A stretch of DNA of 64,000 nucleotides, taken from NCBI GenBank assembly GCA_907164885.2, contig OU015503.1:126567764-126631763 (forward strand), written 5' to 3'. This document shows positions 22,347-34,459 of the stretch, in pieces; position 1 is the stretch's first letter, and every line of letters starts with the position of its first letter. The position numbers were made by a program, and so were the translations under genes. The notes beneath the pieces were generated by a model, which made no database searches, had not been told where the DNA came from, and worked only from the letters and a program-made list of their open reading frames with translations. This stretch comes from Dolomedes plantarius (taxonomy: Eukaryota; Arthropoda; Arachnida; Araneae; Dolomedidae).

Positions 22347-25300
22347 TCAGTGAGGAAGGCTGCACATTTCGCACGTACTGACTTGCGGTTGGTTCAGAAA
22401 CGTACAATAACTGCAGATCCAGAGGGAATTGTCAGAACTGCTCGATGTTGAAGTGTTGACTGAAGTCTTGGTTCTTGGTAAAGATGCCCCTAAAATAAAA
22501 AAATTAAAAAAACATTTTTAAATTTTGAAGAGTCATAACCATTGACAGCAAAAAACTGAAAATCCTTTTAGTTCAACTTGAAAGAAAAAAAAAGTACTTT
22601 TTAAGGACCTTGATAGCAAAGAATAATACTTTTAAAACCTTTTTTAGGGGCCCTTAAAAACAGAAACTGATAGTAAGTTCTTAGTAGGGATGAATTTGGC
22701 AAAAAATTGGAAAATGTCTCCTAAATATGTGTTTGGTACACTTTTCTCCAGCCATTCTCAGCACCATGGATTTTTAATGCCGAAGTCGATTGCACGAAGG
22801 ATTATTTTATCCGATCGACATACTATATCTTTTCCAACAGTCGCCATAATGACAATATTAAGAAAAATAAAACCAATCTATTTTCTTACACCACATATTA
22901 AACTAAAGCAAAACATATACAAAATTAAAAGCATAAAACGCCATGTGAGCAACATGCGTGATACGGAACAAGTTCCTGGGAAGAGAGGCATGTTGGGACC
23001 CACAAATGAAAGAGTTTCTCTGATTTTGCTGTGACGACATAGCAATATGTATCCTTCCGCCAATCCACTTCTTTCACTTCGATCACGCTTGAAACTGCCA
23101 GTGCAAATGTAGTATAAACTAAACAGGAAAAAGTGGATCTTTTTTTCAAAATATTTAAAAAAGCGGAATTTTTTGTTTGTAGAAAATATAAAAAAGCGGA
23201 AAAAACTTATCCCTATCTTAGGGACTTTTAAGGACAGTATAAATCCTGTTATAGATGGCATCATTATGGGTGAGCCACAAGGCATTCTTTGCCTTGAGAA
23301 CTAGCATTAACATCATATCACTAACTTCTTTCAAAAGCCATAAACAATTTTAATAAATAAAAAATTTCAGAAATTAACAATAAAAAGCTATTTGTCATGA
23401 ATATAACTAGGAAGATTAAATTATCATTTTTTTAAAATAGTACTAACCTTCAGCATCTAAAAGATGTTCCAATGTCGCCCAACAAAGGCTTTTCGACCAC
23501 TCTGTGGCCAATGCCTTATCTTTGTTTTTGATAGCAGTTAGTAAAGGACCTATGTCATCCTGAAAAAGAAAAAAAATATGAATACTTATGATCAAATTTA
23601 GGATCACAAAGAGAATTATTAATATGAAATGAGAGTTCATTGAAACAAATGAATAAAAATTGGCTTTACTTAAGCTTCAAAGAGAAACTGATGATTCCTT
23701 ATGCACTTTAATAAAAGCGTAATTATGCAGTGAGAATGAATAAACCTTATTCACATACAAGTTTACAGCCTTCAGCTTAAATAAAGAAAATCTAAGCAAA
23801 ATAATTTTGTCAAAGATGTTTATTGGCATCAATAATAAATTTAAATAGCATTGATATTTTGTATCACACTTCAAGCAAACTTAAGATCAAGTGTAAGTAC
23901 CAATGGTGGGCAGTGAGGAATATTTAAATAACCCTCAGAGAGGTATTACAGAGGCTGTTGGCACATTTTTTAGACGATTTTGATAAGCTGTAATAAAAAA
24001 TCGTTTGCTACAAAAGAAATAATTGCAATTGTACTATGTTTTTAAAAGTCAAAATTATCGTCTGCGGCTTGAAAGTTTTGTTTTTATTCAAAATGGCGTT
24101 TTTAACAAAGCAGCAGTTCGAAGGCTACATTTATGCTCTTTCCGAAGAGAAATATGCATACTCCGTTATCCAAAAACCATGTGAGAGTCATGGTTTTGTG
24201 ATATCTAAAGCGTTGATAGGTAATATCGTCAACAAGAAAGGAAAAAAACGTCAAATTGGAGCCTCAAGTGGGACAAAAATTTCAAACAAGTATCCAAGGA
24301 AAAAATGGACATCTTCGACTATTGCAAAGGTACGTTGTTTAATGTTAAAAGAAAATCCCCCTAGTCAAAGGACAGTTGCAAAATCATTAAAATGCTCAGT
24401 GTCCACTGTAAACAAAATGATAAACGTTGATTTAAATCTTAAGAAAGCGAAAAAATGCAATGTGCATTGTCTTCTTCCAAATCATATCACTGAACGCAGG
24501 ACACGCTGCATATGAGAAACACTTATCCAAAGAAAAATGGAAAAAAATTGTCACAATAGATGAATCATGGGTGTATTTAAATGATTGCAACAAAAAAAGA
24601 GCCATTTATTATCATAAAAGGGGAGAAAAAAATTTAAGTACATGGTTCAAAGAATTGAAAGAAAGTTTTTCTAAGGGATTCATGATTGTTTCTGGTTTTT
24701 CTTATAATGGCAAGTTAAAAATATAGAGAGTGGAAAAAAATGTCAAGATTAACTCCAAATACTATCAGGAACATATTTTATCGCCAATTTTTCTGAATGA
24801 AATACCATCGCTTTACCCACAGTGCCATCAATCTGTGAGACTCCATCAGGACAAAGCTAGCAGTCACACATCAAAATCCACTGTAAATTTCCTAAAAGAA
24901 ATGGAACAAAAAACTGGTATCAAGGCCATACCCTTCACTGATATCCCTACTAAATCTCCCAATGTATCACCTATGGATTTTTGTGCTTTCGGACTTTTAA
25001 AATCTGCATTATCCAAACGTCGTCCCAAAACCCTTACAGGACTCTGGAAAGCTGTTCAGGAGGAATGGGATAGAATACCTCTTCTGACACTTCAAAAGGC
25101 ATTATTATCCTGGAAATTGCGGTGTCGAAAGATAGTTCAGAATTAGGGATGTCAAATAGAACATTTAAAACACAAGAATTTTATATAATTTAGTTTTGTG
25201 AATACAATATACATCGTCTAAAAAATGTGTGAACAGCCTCTGTATTTATCCCTCAAAACTGTAATTTACTGTCTATATGTGCACATACACAAAGGCGATC

Positions 25301-28300
25301 ACAATTTCCGACAATGAAAAAATGGTCTACCAACAGTGAAGGAATATCATGTGATAACCCCTGGCACATCAATCTGCAAAGAAATAACAATTCTCTGACA
25401 ATGGTGCTACCATATGTCAATGATAAAGAAAAATATTTTTTAGCTCCTTTTCAGAACTCTAAACTTTAACTTTGCCTCACAGTCTCAGTACAACAACAAC
25501 AAAAAAAATTAAATTGATAGAAACATAAATTGACATGTAGGCTGCATAGAGCAATTTAAAGGGTTAACACATAATAGTGGAAATTACTACAGAATAATTG
25601 CCTTATTTTGCTTATTGACAACATTTCCCAAAATTATTAGTTATTCATTCAAATGGATTTTTTCGGTAACGAATACTTGTAGCTTAACAAATGATCGTGA
25701 CTTTCATCAATTATTTATAAAAGTAAACTCTTTTATGAATAACACATTCCAAATAAACAAGTTTGTGAGGAATGCAAAAGTTAACATATAAATCTTTAAT
25801 CAATCGCTTCCTTAGCTATTTAAATATTCCTTAAATTAAAAATGGAAAATGTGAGTTACTATAAAATAATAATAAATACGCACAAATTATATTTTACGAA
25901 TTTTTTTTTTAAAACTCTTGAGTCTTATTTAAAGCAATATCTGTGGCTTGGTACAAGAAGTGCCCAAGTCAGTTTTCTCCAAGGTGACTGTTTGCTTATG
26001 TCTCTTTAAAAAAATATTTTCAATGTAAGAAGTACCCAAGTCTGTACAATGGTTTAGAAAACAAAATACTCTTAAAGCATCAGACAGAATTGGGTACTTC
26101 TTACATTGAAAATATTTTTTTAAAGAGACATAAGCAAACAAAGTCACCTTGGAGAAAACTGACTTAGGCACTTCTTGTACCAAGCCACAGATATAAGGGA
26201 TCAGCAACAATCAAACTTGATAAACCATTTTTGAACAAACTTTTGGCTGATCTATTGTCTCTTGCAGATTCACAATTTTAAATCATTTACATGACAATTA
26301 TGAACAGAAATACAAGCAGAGTAGACCTTAACAACTACAATTCTGTTACATGTAAAGAAAAGAAAAAAAACACAAAAAGTTACACTGAAAAGAAAATAAC
26401 TTTTATCCAAGTACAATTATAAACTAACATTCAGCATTTATTTAAAAACAACAGTTTCTACATTCCAGGCATACTTTATCTATTTCATGACAAATTTCCA
26501 GATGAAAAAATTAAGGACTTTTAAGAACTGCACAACCCTATAGAAATAATTAACATGTTTCCCCAGCATGCAATGATAAGTTTTGCAATAAACAAAGCAG
26601 GAAGAGCATATTCACCATGAGTGGCAAGAGATCCATTGTACAAATGTAGATCAGTAAATGGAAATCTGATACAGCTTCCAGAAACTGGTCAGGAGTAAAC
26701 TGTCGCAAATAAGAAACCAGATGGGGAAAATCCTAAGAGGGGAAAATATAACAATGATGACATAATTGTTATTATGTACATCAAAAATGCATGTACAAAG
26801 TTAAGAAGTAAAAAACATAAATTATACCTAGAGGCTAAAATAATAAAATATATAAGCATTGTATATTTGTATTCATTTAGACATTCTATATACACCCATA
26901 CCTTGCTTTATGGCTTAGATACGTTCTGGAAAAGTTGGCCGTAAAGCAAAAAGTCATATAGCGAATCAATTATTTTGATACAAACCCATACAAATTTAAT
27001 TGGATCGTTCCAATTTTTTATAAATAATATAGTTTTTAGTTCATAAAGAACTTTATTCTTTTTATTTCCTATAAAAATGCTTACATAAAAGTACAAACAA
27101 TGCAATAATAAACATAAATAAAAAATAAAAGAAATCATATATTCATATGTATACATATAATAAAAAACATAAAATAAAATGCTTAAAAACTGTTTTAATC
27201 TGATGATGAACATTAACATGAAGAATCACTAAACTATGATATGATGCTGCCACTATCACTTTCCACTGTTGTTGCCATATAACGAAATATTGTGGGCCGT
27301 CAATTGAAAAAGTGCCATAATTAAAAAAAGGCCGTTATAGCGAAATGCTGTATAAAGAGCAGCCGTATAGCAAGGTATAGGTGTAGTGATATAAAGGATT
27401 ATTCTATTTTATATAAATGAGAAAATAAACTAGCCAATTTATATAAAATAGGATAATCCATTTACATACATAATATTTTGCTATTATCCAGTCAAAAAAT
27501 ATAATATTAATTTCAATATTAACAAACATGCTTCATCTGATATTGCTTTCTGTTGCGTACTTAAATATCAGTCGGTTCGGGAAAGAAATACATCGATAGT
27601 CAAACACAACAACTAACTTTATTCGTATCTTACAGGCGACGATAGAACACACACAGCTCTCGGCCAAAGTATATACAGCTCTTCTATTTGGTTATGCGCA
27701 AGCACAATGCGCATTGCGTAAGGCGAGATCTCTTCTGTTGCCACATACACTCCCACCTTTTGAGTGGGTAACTATACACTCAAAATAAACATACACAGAA
27801 TGATATATATAGCTTACAATACTTATACAAATAACATACATTTGAACACATAATAAAAAGAAGTGAAACCGAGTAAAGTGAATTTTGAAATAAAATAGTC
27901 TGAATACAAAATTACCTTAAAAGTGTTTTAACAATTCTGCCACTACTAGTTGTTAAAGGCGTAGGCTCGTCATAATCGTCTGTTATTGCATTTTCCAGTT
28001 CTAATCTGTACAATCTTTGAACCGGTCTTAATAATTCTGAATTATTAGTTTTTATAAGCACTAGTCTTATTTGGCCATTTCGACCAGGTATAACCTTTAA
28101 AACACGAGCCAGGTTCCAAAAAGAACGTTTTTTATTAGTATCTTCAAGCAGGACAATTTCTCCCACCTTAAGTGGTTTGTTTTTATAGCATTTTAAGGCA
28201 TGCTGCCGTAACTGCCCTAAATACTCTGAACGGAATCTAACTCTTAATGTTTCTCTTAGCCTTTGCAAATACTTTGTTCTTTTACTCAATTTCACTTTAT

Positions 28301-31300
28301 CCACATTATCAATATCTGGTACACCTGAATGCGGAGTTTCGTGCAAGAATTTTTCAGGGGTTATAGGAAAGTCATCATCAATGTCTTCTGATACATAGGT
28401 AAGAGGTCTGGAGTTAACAACTCTCTCACAGTCGCACAGTACAGTAAGTAATTCCTCGTAATCAAGACAAGCTTGACCCAATATTTTTCTTAAGATTTGT
28501 TTTACAATTTGAATTAAGCGTTCCCACCATCCGCCCCACCAGGCTGCGGATGGAGGATTAAACTTCCATTCAATTTTTTGTTCTGCAGCCTTAAAACGGA
28601 GACCATCCCAGTCAATAGCTCGCAAAAATTTATCTGCACCTTTGAAATTTTTTCCATTATCTGAGTATATGGTCCTAGGTCGCCCTCGACGAGCGATAAA
28701 ATGCCTTAAAGATTGAAAAAAGGTTTCAGTGGATAACGAAGTTATCAATTCTAAGTGGACGGCCCGATATACAGAACAAGTAAAAAGTACAATATATGAT
28801 TTTCGACCATCTTTCAAATACAATGGACCAGCAAGATCACATCCTACTATTTCAAACATACATGCATCGCGAACCCTATCACTTGGTAAAATTCTGGGAT
28901 TGTCTCACATTTTTTAGCTTTGAATTTTTGACATCTTACACATTTTCTTATGCAATTTCTTATTGTCTTACGTGATTTTAAAATCCAAAAATTTTCTCGT
29001 AACTTTGACATTAACAATGAAGTACCAGCATGTAATAAATCATTATGCACACTTATTATTAACAATTTTACAACAGGATGATCAGAAGGTAATATGATAG
29101 GAAACTTAAAATCATATTTATCATCTCTATAAGCAACCTTTGACTGAGCTCTTATAAGACCATGACAGTCAACTATTGGTCTAAGTTGTCTTAATTTGTC
29201 ATCATTTTCTCCCTTAAAAGATTCCCTTTGAATCAGTAGCATTAACGCTTTCTCTCTTCTTGCCATTTCATGCATAGATAAGTCCTTTGAGAGATTTTTG
29301 TCAAATTTCCTTACATTGTTATAAAATCTAAAAATCCAAGATAACATTCTTACAATTTTCTTAAACGAAGAAAAATATTTATAATACCATTTATGATTTT
29401 CATCATTTTTCACCAATGTCACGAGAACAGTTTTACGAATTTCAGCATTGATTAAGTCCTCATTTGGGTCCTCATACGACTTCGGCCAATCTCCTTCCCT
29501 TTCGCGCAACCAGTCCGGTCCCTCCCACCATTTTCGTTCAACTAAATGTTCTGCAGAACATCCTCTAGATAGTTAATTGGCGGGGTTAAGAGAACCTGAG
29601 ATATGGTGCCACATTGCATTAGAGGTCAAAGAATGAATCTCTAGAACGCGATTATGAATAAATGTTGCCCAATTTTGATCTCGTTGAATCCAACATAAAG
29701 CCGTTGTCGAGTCAGTCCAGCAATAAATATTTACCCCCTCTAAATTAAGATCTTTGAGTACGGAAGATAACAACCTAGCCCCTATACTACAAGCTAAAAG
29801 TTCTAAGCGAGGTATGGTAATAGGTTTTAAAGGGGTTACTCTAGATCTTGCCTGCACTAAACTAATTCTGACCCCATTGTCATTTTCGACTCTTAAAAAA
29901 ACACATGCACCATATGCCCTTTTACTGGAGTCGCAAAAAAGATGTAAGCTTATTGAGTCATCAGTGGATTGGAGACCGAACCATCTAGATATACTTATAC
30001 TTGAAAACAAATGCAATCTTTTATTCCATAATTTAAATTTTTGGGCTAAATCATCAGGAAGGACATCATCCCATTTAATTTTTAAGTTCCAGGTTTCCTG
30101 CAAAATAAATTTTGCAATTAACACCACTGGAGCCGTATAGCCTATAACATCAAATACTTGGTTGGTTACGGCTAAAACCAGTCTTTTTGTGATCGGGGTA
30201 TCGATAGCCTCTTCCACTTTGCATGATAACGTATCAGTACATGTATTCCATACAAGGCCCAAGAGAGGTACACTTTCCTTTGTGGAGTAAACCTCTTCAA
30301 ATATTTCACTACTTAAGTTCGAATTCCATCTTAGATTAAAATGACCTGAAGCCATAATTGCCTTTGATTCCAAGAAATACTTTTTCATTTCGAGCTCAGA
30401 CTTCAAACTTGTCACACAATTATCTACATAGAAAGCTGTTTTCAGTATATCTGCGGTGTGCTTTAAATTTTCCGGAACCTTACTCAAATGATACTGTAAA
30501 GTTGCGTTTAATAAATATGGGCTGCACGTAATGCCAAACACTACCCTTCGATGCCGATATCCCTCCACCAGTTCCCAATTTTCTCGACTGAACCAAAGAA
30601 ACCTTAAAAAATCGCGATCCTTTTCTCTGATTGCGATCTGCAAGAACACCTTCTCAATATCAGAGGTAACACCTACGTAATTCATCCGAAAACGATTTAA
30701 AATTGATGGAATCGTTTCAATTAAATTTGGTCCAGTAGACAAACACTCGTTTAATGATGGGAAGCCTGGTAAATGGGAACTAGCATTAAAAACTGGCCTA
30801 ATACTCGTAGTACTAGCTTCTTTAATCACTGCCCTATGCGGCAAATAATGAACACCCCTTAGTTTATCATTTGGTGCCTTTTCAATTATGCCAAGAGCTA
30901 ACCAGTCCTCAAAAACATGACAGTAATCGTTAAATTTTCCAGAATTTGTTAATTTTCTTTTGGCGCTTAACATAGATTTCTCAGCATTTATTTTGTTATC
31001 GGGTAAAAGTGAACTGTCATGAACCCAAGGCAATGCTACCTCGTATCACCCCTCACTGTTTACACTAAGAGTCTCTTCAAAATATTTCTGCGTATCCTCC
31101 TGTAACTGAGCTTTAGTTTTGCTTAGCGAAGGTTCTGCAATCCCCAAAACATCCAGATTCCAAAGATTACTTATACAACGATCCTTTACAAGCAGAGACG
31201 AAATAAGGGAAGCTGAACTCTCAGAATTTGGCTCAGTGCCAGGATTCGCATTTAATTTTCCCATAACAGTCCATCCCAATTTTGTATTTATAGCCGTAAT

Positions 31301-34167
31301 GCCACATTTGAGACTCACAATTTTTCCAGTTAACAATTTTCCAGCAATGTCTGCACCAATTAACAATTTTATTTCTTTATTAACCCCCAATTTATTATTT
31401 TCCAAATCATTTAATTTTATTCCGCGTAACTTTAGTTCATGCAACCAAGGACCACATGGAACCTGTTTAATTTCAGAACAAATACGGTTTTGACCAAGTA
31501 CTTGTAATTTACACTTATTTCTACCATCAATATCACTTAATTCAATTAAATAATTTCTATATACGCTTTCAGGGGTTTCAACACCACCAAACAGAGATTG
31601 CTTAATTTTTGTTTCTGCAATGCACTTACATTTCATACTTTGAGCAACATCTTCACAAATATAAGATTTCATACTCCCACTATCATAAACAGCTCAAATA
31701 AGCATTTGCTTGGAACCATTCTGAATTCTTACAACAATAGTTTGTAAAAATACATCTGACATATCAACATGATTGTAAAGAGTGCTTGTTTTGTTTTCAC
31801 TTCCCTCTACGTTAGAGACATTATCAACTTTGTTATTTGTTAAATCTGGACATAAAATCACGAAATGTCGATTTTTGCAAATGGGACACCTATGCTTTGA
31901 CTTACACTGATTAGCCCTGTAATTTCTTTTCAAGCATACAAAACAAGCATTCTTTTTTCTAACAATATCTTTTTTACAATCCAAACTCATTGAAGATGCT
32001 TCATTACAATTTTCTGACGTATGTGATTTCTCACAAAAAATACACTCAAACTTTTTAAACTTATTTAAATTTTCACTAGCGTTACTACTACTCTTAATAT
32101 TAGCATTAAGCAGTTCACATGTAGTCGGTATACCAAGTTTTTGTTCAGAGTACTTATTTTTCTTAACATTAGTTTTTTCTGAACTAAAAGTATCATGAAT
32201 CATTTTAATTCTGAACTCCGTTTCCACCTCATTTTTTAGAAAATCCATTAATAAATCTAAATCACTCTTACCTGTTTCAATACAAGTGTTTCTCTGCCTT
32301 TCCCATATCTTTATTAAATCCGTGGGGAGTGCTGATTCGATGAGGGGAAAGAGCATATAAGCAAACTTATCTTGAGTGACGCCCAAGGACTCTAATGCAC
32401 GTAACTGCGTTTGTAGTTTATCGTGTAGTTCCATCAAGTTCATTTGTGTTTTGTCCTTTATAACAAGCTTCAATAGTTCACGCATGTAAATCTGTATTAA
32501 AGTACTTTCATTGCCAAATCTCTCCTTTAAGTAGCTGACCGCTTTTCCGTAGTTTGTTTCAGTTGCAGGAAAATTCATGACAATTTGTCTTGCTATTGAA
32601 TCGGGCCTTGTAGATTGCAATAGATACTGGAACTTGTCACGCACATCAATTCGTTTATCTTCATTAATTTTGCTGAATTGAGTCCAGAAGGTGAGCCAGT
32701 TTCTTGGATCTCCATCAAACTTCATAAGCTCAATTTCTGGTAATTTCTGTTTTGCAACAGTCCTTGCTTCTGAAGACTTATCACTTTGGGCGCACATATT
32801 TAGGTTTGCTTTAATTCTGTTGCACTTCACTTTGATCTCAGATACCTTTTCGTAATAATCCATGGCTGCTTCGTACTCCTTATCGTATTCATCTTGCGTG
32901 CAGCCTTTTAATTGCAATAATTCTAAAAACTTCTCTTGAGCACTTCTTAGCATTTTTTGTTTTTCCAATAATTGATCCAACAGCATTTCCATGTTATCTA
33001 AGTCAGGTTTATCTTCAGCAATCAATTCTGCTAACTTATTTACAGTTCTTGCAAATGATGCTCTACATGACTTTCGATGCTGTCTGGCGTTGTCAAAATT
33101 CTCATACGGTTTTGCTGGTTTTGACGTTTCCATTTCTTAATAAAACGTATTTTAGTTCGTATTTAAATTTAACTTAATTTGACTATCGGAATAATACTCG
33201 TGTCCCGGCAGGGATGCCAAATGTTGCATACTTAAATATCAGTCGGTTCGGGAAAGAAATACATCGATAGTCAAACACAACAACTAACTTTATTCGTATC
33301 TTACAGGCGACGATAGAACACACACAGCTCTCGGCCAAAGTATATACAGCTCTTCTATTTGGTTATGCACAAGCACAATGCGCATTGCGTAAGGCGAGAT
33401 CTCTTCTGTTGCCACACTTTCCATTCGTTCAAATTCTTGCATTTTTTAAAAAAAAGAGTGGAGTGGATTTTTAAGCAATCGTTCATAAAGGAACTTTTAA
33501 AAATCTTGTCAGTGAATCAGTTAATCGATAAAAAAAATTAAGAAGTATACTAAATAAAATGAAGTCCACAAATTGGAAGCTTTTTTTAACTCATTCAGAA
33601 AATGACTTTAAAATTTCAACAAAAATAAGAATAGGATAAAGGATTAAGAGCTATTATACCTAGTACTGTAAGACAGATATTGAAAGTCACATAATCATGT
33701 GGCAGAATAACAGCTCTCACTTTACAGTAGCATATTTTGTTCTTTAATTAAACAGAATTGAGTCAGTCAACTATGCATTAAACCAGTACACAGAATGCTA
33801 AAAAAAAAGGGGACAGATGCTCATTCATAATAGGGAACTGTCATAGAAGAAAAAAAAGCCAGTTTTTAATGATTTTGTCATTATTTCATTTATTTTTTCG
33901 TGACTGTTGCCAAAATCGTTAAATTTAACCATGATTAAAAGTAGCAGTTATTTAACTTGAACAGAAGTACATTTAATAAAGTGAAACTAGCCAATTCTTT
34001 TACAGGCAGAAACAAGGCAAGGTAGGGTGCTTCCCTACCTTGAATAGATGAAACATCTTTTCAGCACTACAAATATATTATTCTGTAATCCTTAAATTTC
34101 CCCCTCCCAACATGGAAGGGAAAAAAAAAGAGAGAGAAAGAGGAAATGCATTTAAATACACACATGC

Positions 34168-34209
<42 letters not shown>

Positions 34210-34421
34210 GGCTAGATTTGAGGCGGAATATGCCAGAGTGGCGTTCCGGTACCTCTCTTTATCAATAATTTGGAATACCCCCCCCACACACCCCGGAAGG
34301 TTACCGTTCCGGCACCTATTTCTAGAAATCTAGCACTTTATAAACACACATATATATATATACATATATAAATATATATATATACGTACATATAAATATA
34401 TATATATATATACATAGATAC

Positions 34422-34459
<38 letters not shown>

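Larger units (their letters stand above)
27551..33416 (-). mobile_element. BEL/Pao LTR retrotransposon, complete structure
   Basis: A 5866-bp element in the NPLOC4 intron between exons 26616-26732 and 34511-34684, in the same orientation as the gene. It has two 195-bp LTRs (TGTGGCAACA...GCAACA on the minus strand) differing at two positions, a primer-binding site, a purine-rich tract and a 5-bp duplication. Coding order on the minus strand is gag, protease, reverse transcriptase, RNase H, integrase and a C-terminal domain, as in BEL/Pao. Three in-frame stops and a frameshift break the coding region; no envelope-like ORF is present. Confidence 0.95.

Noticed and set aside
22690..23285. ORFs of 114 and 135 aa on opposite strands
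   Set aside because: They overlap each other, match no family I recognise, and the surroundings carry repeat-like motifs also seen near 54180; probably a degraded transposon.
27551..33416. BEL/Pao element as an endogenous retrovirus with envelope
   Set aside because: No envelope-like ORF occurs between integrase and the 3' LTR; only about 150 bp separates the last coding segment from the polypurine tract.
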